Assembly: GCA_000434235.1 (NCBI GenBank) | Contig: FR891996.1 | Coordinates: forward strand, 7,878-13,729 | Direction: 5' to 3' | Origin: Alistipes sp. CAG:268 | GTDB taxonomy: Bacteria > Bacteroidota > Bacteroidia > Bacteroidales > Rikenellaceae | Length of the DNA stretch: 5,852 bases | In this document: positions 1-5,802 of the stretch, one piece after another | Layout of the letters: each line of letters starts with the position of its first letter | Position numbering within the stretch: position 1 is the first letter of the stretch | The notes under the pieces: model-generated | Told to the model about the DNA's origin: nothing | Database searches by the model: none | What the model saw: the letters and a program-made list of their open reading frames with translations, nothing else | Program-made: the position numbers and the translations under genes

Positions 1-275
1 GGGGCGGGCGTACGAACAACAGCAGCCGGATCTACCGCAACAACAACAATTCGCGCAACGACTCGTGGAACAGCAACCGCGGTTCGTCGGGCAGCCGCTA
101 TACGCCCGGCCGGACCGAGAACTCCGGATCCCGCGGCAACAGCTTCAACAGCGGTAGCAGCTTCGGCGGTTCGCGCGGCGGATTTACGGGCGGCAGCTCG
201 GGCGGCTCGCGCGGCGGATTCACCGGAGGGGGCTCGGGCGGTTCGCGCGGCGGCAACTCCTACAGAGGACGTTAA
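1..275 (+). CDS. 3' end of a Gly/Ser/Asn/Arg-rich low-complexity protein
   Basis: Only the C-terminal part, about 90 codons, lies in the window; the frame starts at base 3 and ends at TAA 273-275. The visible protein has no globular character: first an Asn/Ser/Arg-rich stretch (a run of four Asn near the start, then SRNDSWNSNRGSSGSR), then a Gly/Ser/Arg tail with three copies of a 12-residue repeat and a final YRGR. There is no membrane segment, and no Por- or T9SS-type sorting domain can be seen. Codon choice (ggc, cgc, agc, tcg, aac) matches the neighbouring genes, so the frame is convincing. It ends 21 bases before the outer-membrane protein gene on the same strand, with no terminator between, so the two are probably co-transcribed and this may be an envelope protein (inference). 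The family cannot be named because the N-terminal part is missing. Confidence 0.8.
   Translation, partial: GGRTNNSSRIYRNNNNSRNDSWNSNRGSSGSRYTPGRTENSGSRGNSFNSGSSFGGSRGGFTGGSSGGSRGGFTGGGSGGSRGGNSYRGR
165..272 (+). repeat. Three tandem 36-bp coding repeats (GGSRGG units)
   Basis: Three in-frame 36-base units lie end to end at 165-200, 201-236 and 237-272. They encode GGSRGGFTGGSS, GGSRGGFTGGGS and GGSRGGNSYRGR. The first two units differ at only one residue, and the third diverges after GGSRGG. Synonymous differences (ggt/ggc, ttt/ttc, acg/acc) show that the duplication is not very recent or that the copies have drifted. The last repeat runs directly into the stop codon. Confidence 0.85.
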
Positions 276-296
276 ACCTTAAAGAAGAATCGGAAC

Positions 297-1973
297 ATGA
301 AACGAATCATAATCTGTTTGCTGGGAGCCGTCTCCGGCCTGGTGGCCGTGCCGGCCGCCGCACAGCAGTCGTCGATGCAGTTTGGTGGGTTGATGTTCAG
401 TCACGACCTGATGCTGGCCGAGGATTTCGCCTCGCTGTCGCGTCCCGCGAATTTCGGGACGGCTCGTGCCATGGCGCTCGGCGGGGCCTTCACTTCGCTC
501 GGCGCCGACATGTCGGCCATGTCGATCAACCCGGCCGGTCTGGGCATGTACCGCCGCAGCGAGATCTCGCTGACGCCGATGCTCTCGGTGGCGCAGGGCG
601 AGACCGCGAATACCCTGCCGTGGCAGGGCAACAACCGAACCCGCTTCTCGTTCGCCAACGTCGGTGCGGCGCTCAACATCTTCGAGAGCTCCTCGGGTTC
701 GCTGGTGAGCATGACGCTTGGCGTCGGACTCAACCGGGTCGCCGACTTCAATACGCGCTACTCCTACTCCTCGGAGTCGGTCTACGACGCCGCATCGGGA
801 CAGACCGTGCCCACGCTGGCCGATGTCTTCAGCCAGCAGCTGACCTACCACGGGATCTTCCCGAACCAGGACGGGGCACTCGGCTATGACTACGTACCCT
901 ACTTCTGGCCGGCGATCCTGGGCTACAACGGCTTCATGACGAGCCAGGCCGGTGACCAGATGGTGCCCGACATGATCGGCCACAACGCATCGGCCATCCA
1001 TTCGGTCGATGTGGCCAATTCGGGATCGATCAACGAGTTCCAGATCGCCCTGGGCGCCAACATCAACAACATCCTCTACGTTGGCGCCACGCTCGGCATC
1101 CAGAGCGTCCACAAGAAGACGGGGATCACCTACCAGGAGCAGTATCTCTACGACGGTGCCCCCGTGGACCGCGACGGGACGCCGCTCGCCTCGAAACTCG
1201 ACTATGCCTCGCTCTACCAGCAGACGGTGCTCGACGGCAGCGGACTGAATTTCAAGATCGGCGCCATCGTGCGCCCCGTGGCGGGGCTGCGTCTGGGCGT
1301 AGCCTACCATACGCCGACTTTCTATTCGCTCGACCGCACCTATGCGGCCGACATCGAGTCGTCGATCTCCAACGCCGCGAACACGAGCCGCGAGATCAAC
1401 ACCGACCGCACGCCGGTGCTCTCCGACGACGGACCCAACAGCTGGGAGTTCGTCTCGCCGTCGCGCCTGCTGTTCGGCGCCTCCTATACGTTCGGCACCT
1501 TTGCCATCGTCTCCGTGGACTACGAACGCGACTGGTACAACGGCATCCGGGTGAAGAACGTGCCTGACGGACAGCCCGGGTTCATCATCCAGCCCGAAGA
1601 GTACAAACTCGAGTTCAAGAACAACTTCTGTGCGACCAACGCCGTACGTGCGGGCCTCGAACTCAAGCCGCTGCCCGTGCTGGCCCTCCGTGTCGGCGGG
1701 GGGTACACCTCCTCGATGCTCAAGGACAAGAGCCTCTACTTCAACCGCCCGGTGGCTACCGAAAGCCACTACCTGACGGCCGGTATCGGCTTCACGCTTT
1801 CGCGCACGACGGTGCTCGACCTGGCCTACCAGTACGCCGTGGACAGCTACTCGAAGTACCAGCTCTTCTTCAGCATGGATGCCGATGCCGGGCAGCCCGT
1901 GACCTGGAGCGGTTTTTACGATACTTCAATCACGCGTCACTACATCGCCCTGACGCTCGGCTTCCGCTTCTGA
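297..1973 (+). CDS. OmpP1/FadL-family outer-membrane beta-barrel protein
   Basis: This encodes a 558-residue exported protein. Residues 1-22 form a classical signal peptide (MKR, a hydrophobic core, then VPAAA), with likely cleavage before Gln23; Cys7 is too early to be a lipobox. Residues 53-86 carry the N-terminal signature of Bacteroidota FadL/OmpP1 proteins: GTARAMALGGAFTSLGAD followed by SINPAGLGMYR. The rest alternates polar and hydrophobic residues as in beta strands, with a TPTFYSL segment near 339-345, and the protein ends in Phe as many outer-membrane barrels do. Members of this family move hydrophobic compounds across the outer membrane, and Bacteroidota homologues are often labelled hemin receptor without proof. 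The substrate here is unknown. PorV of the type IX secretion system belongs to the same superfamily, but nothing here specifically indicates PorV. The ATG at 297 is chosen because it gives the signal peptide; a weak AAGAAG lies about 10 bases upstream. It is probably co-transcribed with the repeat protein before it. Confidence 0.88.
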   Translation: MKRIIICLLGAVSGLVAVPAAAQQSSMQFGGLMFSHDLMLAEDFASLSRPANFGTARAMALGGAFTSLGADMSAMSINPAGLGMYRRSEISLTPMLSVAQGETANTLPWQGNNRTRFSFANVGAALNIFESSSGSLVSMTLGVGLNRVADFNTRYSYSSESVYDAASGQTVPTLADVFSQQLTYHGIFPNQDGALGYDYVPYFWPAILGYNGFMTSQAGDQMVPDMIGHNASAIHSVDVANSGSINEFQIALGANINNILYVGATLGIQSVHKKTGITYQEQYLYDGAPVDRDGTPLASKLDYASLYQQTVLDGSGLNFKIGAIVRPVAGLRLGVAYHTPTFYSLDRTYAADIESSISNAANTSREINTDRTPVLSDDGPNSWEFVSPSRLLFGASYTFGTFAIVSVDYERDWYNGIRVKNVPDGQPGFIIQPEEYKLEFKNNFCATNAVRAGLELKPLPVLALRVGGGYTSSMLKDKSLYFNRPVATESHYLTAGIGFTLSRTTVLDLAYQYAVDSYSKYQLFFSMDADAGQPVTWSGFYDTSITRHYIALTLGFRF

Positions 1974-1986
1974 TCCGCCGGGCCGC

Positions 1987-2041
1987 TGCGGGCGGCGCGG
2001 GAGACGATTCTGCGCCTCCGGACGGTGGCCCGTCGCCCGCA
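1987..2041 (+). other. GC-rich hairpin in the 3' untranslated region
   Basis: Bases 1987-1997 can pair with 2031-2041 in an 11-bp stem containing one G-T wobble. An alternative 5-bp stem, GACGG 2021-2025 with CCGTC 2030-2034 and loop TGGC, would compete with its right arm. No T-tract follows, so this is not itself an intrinsic terminator. It lies between the outer-membrane protein's stop codon and the true terminator, and may protect the 3' end or simply reflect high GC content. Confidence 0.4.
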
Positions 2042-2058
2042 ACGGGGAAATATACCGC

Positions 2059-2098
2059 ATAAAGGTCTGCTCCATGATAGGCAGACCTTTATTTTTTT
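2059..2098 (+). terminator. Rho-independent terminator after the outer-membrane protein gene
   Basis: A perfect 12-bp stem forms between 2059-2070 and 2081-2092 (core AAAGGTCTGC / GCAGACCTTT) around a 10-base loop. The T-run 2092-2098 follows at once, its first base being the last of the stem. It ends the upstream transcription unit and directly abuts the proS -7 box. Confidence 0.92.
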
Positions 2099-2099
2099 G

Positions 2100-2107
2100 T
2101 ATATTTG
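2100..2107 (+). promoter_or_regulatory. Bacteroidota -7 promoter box for proS
   Basis: TATATTTG is an exact match to the Bacteroidota housekeeping -7 consensus TAnnTTTG. Transcription would start near 2113-2115 and give a leader of about 26 bases before the ATG at 2141. No TTTG is found at the usual -33 distance (about 2076-2080), because that position falls in the loop of the preceding terminator hairpin. No Shine-Dalgarno sequence precedes the ATG, which is normal for this phylum. Confidence 0.65.
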
Positions 2108-2140
2108 CGCTCCGGAACAAACGTAAAACCAAGATAAGTT

Positions 2141-3625
2141 ATGGCTAAGGAACTCAAAGACCTCACCAAATCCGACGAGAACTACTCGCAGTGGTACAAC
2201 GATCTGGTGGTCAAGGCCGGACTGGCGGAAAATTCGGCCGTCCGCGGGTGCATGGTCATCAAACCCTACGGCTATGCCATCTGGGAGAAGATGCACGATG
2301 CGCTGGATCGGATGTTCAAGGAGACGGGACATCAGAACGCCTATTTCCCGCTCTTCATTCCCAAGTCGTTCTTCTCGAAGGAGGCCCACCACGTCGAGGG
2401 CTTCGCCAAGGAGTGCGCCGTGGTGACGCACTATCGCCTGAAGAACGATCCCGAGGGCAAGGGGGTCGTCGTCGATCCCGATGCGAAACTCGAGGAGGAG
2501 CTCATCGTGCGTCCGACCTCCGAGACGATCATCTGGAACACCTACAAGAACTGGATCCAGTCCTACCGTGACCTGCCGATCCTCTGCAACCAGTGGGCCA
2601 ACGTCGTGCGCTGGGAGATGCGCACGCGCCTGTTCCTGCGTACCGCGGAGTTCCTCTGGCAGGAGGGGCATACGGCTCACGCCACGCGCGAGGAGGCCGT
2701 CGAGGAGGCCACGAAGATGATCCACGTCTACGAAAAGTTCGCCACGGAATGGATGTCGCTGCCGGTGATCGTGGGGCACAAGTCGCCTAACGAGCGTTTT
2801 GCCGGCGCGGAGGATACGCTGACGATCGAGGCGCTGATGCAGGACGGCAAGGCGCTGCAGAGCGGTACGTCGCACTTCCTCGGGCAGAACTTCGCCAAGG
2901 CCTTCGACGTGCAGTATGTCAATAAGGAGGGCAAACTCGAGTATGTCTGGGCTACGTCATGGGGCGTTTCTACCCGCCTGATGGGTGCCCTGATCATGGC
3001 CCACTCGGACAACAACGGTCTGGTGCTGCCTCCGAAACTGGCGCCGATCCAGGTGGTGATGATCCCCATCTACAAGGGAGAGGAACAGCTCGCCGAGATC
3101 CGCACCCGCTTCGAGGCGATTGCCGCCGAACTGAAGACCAGGGGCATCTCGGTGAAGATCGACGACCGCGACAACGTCCGCTCGGGCTTCAAGTTCGCCG
3201 AGTACGAGCTCAAGGGCGTTCCGGTGCGTCTGGCCATGGGACCGCGTGACCTGGAGAACGGCACGATCGAGCTGGTGCGCCGCGACACGCTCGAAAAGGA
3301 GACCGTCCCGCAGGAGGGTCTTGCGGACCGGATCGAGGGCCTGATGACCGAGATTCAGGAAAACATCTACCGCAAGGCGCTTGCCTACCGCGACTCGATG
3401 ATTACGCGGGTTGATACGTGGGAGGAGTTCAAGGAGGTGCTCGAGACGAAGGGCGGCTTCATTTCGGCACACTGGGACGGCACGGTCGAGACCGAGGTGG
3501 CGATCAAGGATGCCACGAAGGCCACGATCCGCTGCATTCCGATCGACGCACCCGACGAGGAGGGCGTCTGCATCTACTCCGGCAAGCCGTCGCACCGCCG
3601 CGTGCTCTTCGCCCGCAGCTATTGA
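2141..3625 (+). CDS. proS: Prolyl-tRNA synthetase, archaeal/eukaryotic type
   Basis: This cytoplasmic class II aminoacyl-tRNA synthetase joins L-proline to tRNA-Pro using ATP. At 494 residues it is the short type, without the roughly 180-residue editing insertion found between motifs 2 and 3 of the E. coli-type enzyme. Visible parts are: the proline-binding RPTSE loop at 124-128; motif 2 at 157-180, including RWEMR, FLRTAEF and WQEGHTAH; motif 3 at 275-290 ([12 protein letters not shown]); the anticodon-binding domain at about 303-405 ([11 protein letters not shown] at its start); and the C-terminal ProS-type domain ending in [15 protein letters not shown] and FARSY. In this type the C-terminal Tyr (Tyr494) folds back towards the active site. 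The zinc site of archaeal relatives is largely lost: Cys477 remains, the second Cys of its CxxC is Ser480, and the earlier pair is absent from the segment HWDGTVETE. It stands alone between two terminators with its own promoter. The ATG at 2141 gives the usual N-terminus ([15 protein letters not shown]). Confidence 0.97.
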   Translation: MAKELKDLTKSDENYSQWYNDLVVKAGLAENSAVRGCMVIKPYGYAIWEKMHDALDRMFKETGHQNAYFPLFIPKSFFSKEAHHVEGFAKECAVVTHYRLKNDPEGKGVVVDPDAKLEEELIVRPTSETIIWNTYKNWIQSYRDLPILCNQWANVVRWEMRTRLFLRTAEFLWQEGHTAHATREEAVEEATKMIHVYEKFATEWMSLPVIVGHKSPNERFAGAEDTLTIEALMQDGKALQSGTSHFLGQNFAKAFDVQYVNKEGKLEYVWATSWGVSTRLMGALIMAHSDNNGLVLPPKLAPIQVVMIPIYKGEEQLAEIRTRFEAIAAELKTRGISVKIDDRDNVRSGFKFAEYELKGVPVRLAMGPRDLENGTIELVRRDTLEKETVPQEGLADRIEGLMTEIQENIYRKALAYRDSMITRVDTWEEFKEVLETKGGFISAHWDGTVETEVAIKDATKATIRCIPIDAPDEEGVCIYSGKPSHRRVLFARSY

Positions 3626-3646
3626 TCGGCCCGGCTCCGACACAGG

Positions 3647-3702
3647 GTCGGGACGGACGGAGCGGCTTTCGGACGCCGCATCCGTCCGTCCCGGCTTTTT
3701 TT
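3647..3702 (+). terminator. Rho-independent terminator after proS
   Basis: A long hairpin begins 21 bases after the proS stop. Bases 3649-3661 pair perfectly with 3681-3693 (13 bp), extended outward by a G-T and a G-C pair to 3647/3695. Beyond a bulged A3680, a second 5-bp stem forms between 3662-3666 and 3675-3679 with an 8-base loop. Seven T residues follow at 3696-3702. Confidence 0.93.
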
Positions 3703-3777
3703 ATCCCCGGCCGATCCGCTGCAGGCGGCAAAATGGGGAACAGGTAAAAAAATCGATGCGACGAACGCTTTTTTTCG

Positions 3778-3785
3778 TACCTTTA
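3778..3785 (+). promoter_or_regulatory. Probable -7 promoter box for the cation transporter gene
   Basis: TACCTTTA matches TAnnTTTG at all defined positions but the last. It lies 22 bases before the ATG at 3808, giving a short leader of about 15 bases. No TTTG is seen at -33. The terminator just upstream means the transporter needs its own promoter, which supports the call. Confidence 0.5.
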
Positions 3786-3807
3786 TCGCCGTTATTCTCC
3801 GAATGCC

Positions 3808-4707
3808 ATGGACAACGAAGCTGAAATCCGGAAACGGAAAATCTATCGCGTGACCTTCATCGGCTTTGTCGTGAACCTCGCGCTCTCGTGTTTCAAACTG
3901 GCTGCGGGCGTCCTCGGCCGCAGTGCCGCCATGACGGCCGATGCCGTACACTCATTCTCGGATATGGCCACCGACGTCGTGGTGATCGCCTTTGCCCGGA
4001 TTTCGGCCAAACCCAAGGACGACGGGCACGACTACGGACACGGGAAATACGAGACGCTCGCCACGATCATCATCAGCCTGGCGCTGGTTGCCGTGGGTGT
4101 CGGCATCCTCCTGTCGAGCATGCGCTCCATCCGCACGGTCATCGAAGGCGGGGTGCTGCCCCGTCCGGGCGGTGTGGCGCTCATCGCCGCCGTGCTTTCG
4201 ATCGTGGCCAAGGAGATTCTCTACCGCTATACGGTCCGTGTCGGACGTGCGATCGACAGCCCCAGCGTTGTGGCCAACGCCTGGCACCACCGCAGCGATG
4301 CGCTCTCGTCGCTCGGGACGCTGGTCGGCATCGGCTGTGCCTTCTTTCTCGGCGAGAAGTGGCGTATCGCCGACCCGATTGCGGCGCTCGTCGTCGCCGT
4401 CTTCATCTTCAAGATCGCCCTCGACCTGATCCGTTCGGGGCTCGGCGAGCTGCTCGAACAGTCGCTTCCCGCCGAAACCGAGGAGGAGATCCTGCGCATC
4501 GTCTCCGCCGATCCGGCCGTCAAGGAGCCCCACAACCTCCGCACGCGCCGCATCGGGGCCTCGATCGCCATCGAGGTGCACATTCGGGTCGATGGGGAGA
4601 TGACCGTCAGGGAGTCGCACGACCATACGGTCGATATCGAACGCCGGCTCCGCGATCGCTTCGGCCGGGGAACGATGATCGCCATCCACGTCGAGCCTGA
4701 GAAATAA
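3808..4707 (+). CDS. Cation diffusion facilitator (CDF) metal efflux transporter, probably zinc
   Basis: This inner-membrane antiporter would export divalent metal from the cytoplasm in exchange for protons. It has 299 residues, normal for the family: six predicted membrane segments (roughly 12-35, 42-66, 82-106, 119-138, 153-182 and 186-207) and a cytoplasmic C-terminal domain at about 210-299. The TM2 signature ADAVHSFSD gives His48 and Asp52; the TM5 motif HHRSD gives His160 and Asp164. These align with the four ligands of the transport site in E. coli YiiP (Asp45, Asp49, His153, Asp157), so the site reads His/Asp plus His/Asp, the arrangement common in zinc transporters. Zinc is therefore favoured over manganese (usually Asp-rich sites), but cobalt, cadmium or iron cannot be excluded. 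A His-rich loop between TM2 and TM3 (DDGHDYGHGKYE, about 71-82) and C-terminal His residues (258, 271, 273, 294) may also bind metal. It appears monocistronic. The start is supported by the leader position; no Shine-Dalgarno sequence is present. Confidence 0.94.
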   Translation: MDNEAEIRKRKIYRVTFIGFVVNLALSCFKLAAGVLGRSAAMTADAVHSFSDMATDVVVIAFARISAKPKDDGHDYGHGKYETLATIIISLALVAVGVGILLSSMRSIRTVIEGGVLPRPGGVALIAAVLSIVAKEILYRYTVRVGRAIDSPSVVANAWHHRSDALSSLGTLVGIGCAFFLGEKWRIADPIAALVVAVFIFKIALDLIRSGLGELLEQSLPAETEEEILRIVSADPAVKEPHNLRTRRIGASIAIEVHIRVDGEMTVRESHDHTVDIERRLRDRFGRGTMIAIHVEPEK

Positions 4708-4723
4708 CCCGTCCGGACCCTCC

Positions 4724-4739
4724 TCGCGGCGCGATTTTT
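4724..4739 (+). terminator. Possible weak terminator after the cation transporter gene
   Basis: A 4-bp stem, TCGC 4724-4727 with GCGA 4731-4734, has a 3-base loop and is followed by five T residues (4735-4739). The position, 17 bases after the stop, is right, but the stem is very short. No better candidate exists before the next promoter. Confidence 0.25.
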
Positions 4740-4785
4740 GTATGACGCACGGATGCCGGTCGCTGAACCGGGGGGAGTAGAAAAA

Positions 4786-4816
4786 TTTGGATTTTTCGGA
4801 AAAAGTGTTTATCTTG
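4786..4816 (+). promoter_or_regulatory. Promoter of the ECF sigma factor gene
   Basis: A -33 box TTTG (4786-4789) is separated by 20 bases from TATCTTG (4810-4816), close to the Bacteroidota -7 consensus TAnnTTTG. The spacing is ideal for the phylum's primary sigma factor, though the -7 box lacks one T. Transcription would start near 4822-4824 and leave an untranslated leader of about 130 bases. A second possible -7 box, TAAATTTA at 4883-4890, has no matching -33 box. Confidence 0.6.
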
Positions 4817-4829
4817 CGAACGTAAAATC

Positions 4830-4856
4830 TCCGGAAGCGGTGTGATCTGCTCCGGA
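4830..4856 (+). other. Leader hairpin upstream of the sigma factor gene
   Basis: In the predicted leader, TCCGGA-A-GC (4830-4838) pairs with GCTCCGGA (4849-4856): 8 bp with one bulged A and a 10-base loop. No T-tract follows, so it is not an attenuator by itself. It may affect message stability or be part of a larger leader fold. Both arms contain the self-complementary TCCGGA, which could alternatively be a protein-binding palindrome repeated 21 bases apart. Confidence 0.4.
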
Positions 4857-4922
4857 TGAGTTCAATACACGAGCGACACGATTAAATTTAAAAAACAGGG
4901 ATTGCCTATCGGAACAGAATTC

Positions 4923-4954
4923 TACTCTTAGTAACTATTAGGGGGAAAAGAGTA
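4923..4954 (+). promoter_or_regulatory. Ribosome-binding region of the sigma gene inside a possible hairpin
   Basis: TACTCTT (4923-4929) is the exact inverse complement of AAGAGTA (4948-4954), whose final A is the first base of the start codon. The purine run GGGGGAAAA (4941-4949), with GGGGGA 7 bases before the ATG, lies mostly in the loop. This purine-rich site stands out because the other complete genes here have no clear Shine-Dalgarno sequence. Pairing could hide or present the start codon, but with 7 bp and an 18-base loop the structure would be only moderately stable. Confidence 0.4.
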
Positions 4955-5538
4955 TGAACGTGCAAGTATTAAGTGACCAAGTATTGCTTAATCACTACCT
5001 TTCGGGGGACCGGAGCGCCATATCCACTTTGATCGAACGTCACAGTCGCCGCGTACGCGATTACATCGGCATGATGGTCAAGGACCGCGATGTCGCCGAT
5101 GATATCTTTCAGGAGACCTTCATCAAGGCCGTTCGGGTGATCGACGAAGGCCGTTATACGGATAACGGCAAGTTTCTGTCGTGGATCCTGCGCATCGCCC
5201 ACAACCAGGTGATCGACCACTTCCGTGCCATGCGGCAGGACAAGTCGGTCTCCGAATCGGATGCCGGATACGACATGCTCGGCACGCTGCGTTTCGCCGA
5301 GCGTACGGTCGAGGACTCGATGGTCAGCGACCAGATCGAGCGCGACGTCCGCGCTCTGGTCGATCATCTTCCGGCCGAGCAGCGCGAAGTTGTGATGTTG
5401 CGTTACTTCTCGGGGCTGAGTTTCAAGGACATTGCCGAACAGACCGATGTGAGCATCAATACGGCGCTCGGGCGCATGCGTTATGCGCTGATCAACCTGC
5501 GCCGGATGATCAAGGAAAAAAATCTGATTTTAAGTTGA
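4954..5538 (+). CDS. ECF (sigma-70 family group 4) RNA polymerase sigma factor
   Basis: This 194-residue protein would bind core RNA polymerase and direct it to a specific set of promoters. Sigma region 2 spans about 23-93, with the core-binding motif DIFQETF (50-56) and the -10 recognition segment GKFLSWILRIAHNQVIDHFR (72-91). A linker (about 94-128) joins it to sigma region 4 at about 130-186, where LPAEQREVVMLRYFSGLSF leads into the helix-turn-helix (about 156-176: FKDIAEQTDVSINTALGRMR). There is no C-terminal extension, membrane segment or fused anti-sigma domain. No FecR-like anti-sigma or SusC/TonB gene follows, so this is not the polysaccharide- or iron-uptake type of Bacteroidota sigma/anti-sigma pair. 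It resembles the widely conserved stand-alone sigma factors of the phylum with a small ORF behind them (from memory of the family). The start at 4954 is firm: the next in-frame Met is residue 40, inside region 2. The regulon and inducing signal cannot be read from the sequence. Confidence 0.95.
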   Translation: MNVQVLSDQVLLNHYLSGDRSAISTLIERHSRRVRDYIGMMVKDRDVADDIFQETFIKAVRVIDEGRYTDNGKFLSWILRIAHNQVIDHFRAMRQDKSVSESDAGYDMLGTLRFAERTVEDSMVSDQIERDVRALVDHLPAEQREVVMLRYFSGLSFKDIAEQTDVSINTALGRMRYALINLRRMIKEKNLILS

Positions 5539-5571
5539 TCTTCGCACAATATTCCTCCCTGCCATGCGTTT

Positions 5572-5579
5572 TATAGTTG
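5572..5579 (+). promoter_or_regulatory. Weak candidate -7 box before the small acidic ORF
   Basis: TATAGTTG matches TAnnTTTG except for G in place of the first T of TTTG. It lies 22 bases before the ATG at 5602, the same spacing as the box of the cation transporter gene. There is no -33 TTTG. Read-through from the sigma factor gene is an equally good explanation. Confidence 0.2.
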
Positions 5580-5601
5580 CAGCAGTTAAAACGAAGTGCC
5601 T

Positions 5602-5751
5602 ATGGAGGACATGGACAAGAACGATGTTTCAAACAACGGCATCTCCGAGGACGAAGACTTGATCATGCGGGAGGTAATACAGGGTGATGCGGATTTGTGT
5701 TATTTGCATCATTACCTCTCGGAGGTTTTCCGAAAAGGGGATAATTTTTAA
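5602..5751 (+). CDS. Small acidic protein (49 aa) downstream of the sigma factor
   Basis: The ORF runs from ATG 5602 to TAA 5749-5751, starts 63 bases after the sigma factor's stop, and ends 19 bases before a hairpin that could terminate both. The protein has 13 Asp/Glu against 4 Lys/Arg. Its N-terminal third is polar and likely disordered (MEDMDKNDVSNNGISEDED); a probable amphipathic helix follows (about 20-45, from LIMREVI to LSEVFRK) and includes one Cys (33) and two His (36, 37). There is no signal peptide or membrane segment, so it is probably cytoplasmic. The second ATG at 5611 is an alternative start, but the GGAGG before it is only 2 bases away, so the first is preferred. Codon use is less GC-rich than in its neighbours (ttg, tgt, tat, cat). 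I do not recognise the family. Its position suggests a regulator or partner of the sigma factor, which is inference. Confidence 0.55.
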   Translation: MEDMDKNDVSNNGISEDEDLIMREVIQGDADLCYLHHYLSEVFRKGDNF

Positions 5752-5770
5752 GGGTTAATTTTTGATGGGA

Positions 5771-5802
5771 GAAGGGGGCCGCGAGGTCCCCTTCATTGTT
5801 TG
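5771..5802 (+). terminator. GNRA-capped hairpin, probable terminator of the sigma factor unit
   Basis: Bases 5771-5780 pair with 5785-5794 in a 10-bp stem with one G-T wobble and a GCGA tetraloop (GNRA class). The tail ATTGTTTG is only partly T-rich, so termination may be incomplete. The stem overlaps the stop codon of the probable minus-strand gene, which is usual between converging genes; on that strand no T-run follows. Confidence 0.65.

Noticed and set aside
279..1769. A 496-codon open frame on the minus strand opposite the outer-membrane protein gene
   Set aside because: It is antisense to a clear gene with a signal peptide and family signature. Long antisense frames are common in GC-rich DNA, and its product (rich in Arg, Val, Gly and His, with no recognisable motif) looks like a shadow translation.
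2108..2140. A possible T-box or other riboswitch controlling proS
   Set aside because: The predicted leader is only about 26 bases, far too short for such an element, and no T-box-like motif is present.
1940..2875. A 311-codon minus-strand frame crossing the terminator and the 5' part of proS
   Set aside because: It overlaps proS, a terminator and a promoter, and shows no family motif; it is a shadow frame.
2957..3643. A 228-codon minus-strand frame opposite the 3' half of proS
   Set aside because: It is antisense to well-conserved synthetase sequence and has no recognisable domain.
3761..3778. A 5-bp inverted repeat, ACGAA/TTCGT, around a T-rich loop before the transporter promoter
   Set aside because: It is too short to stand out from chance and is not followed by a terminator-like tract.
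3411..3824. A plus-strand frame running from the end of proS through its terminator into the transporter gene
   Set aside because: It is out of frame with both genes, extremely rich in Arg and Ser, and crosses a strong terminator.
3952..4689. A 245-codon minus-strand frame opposite the cation transporter
   Set aside because: Its Asp/Arg/Gly-rich product mirrors the transporter's codon pattern, and the sense strand has clear CDF metal-binding motifs.
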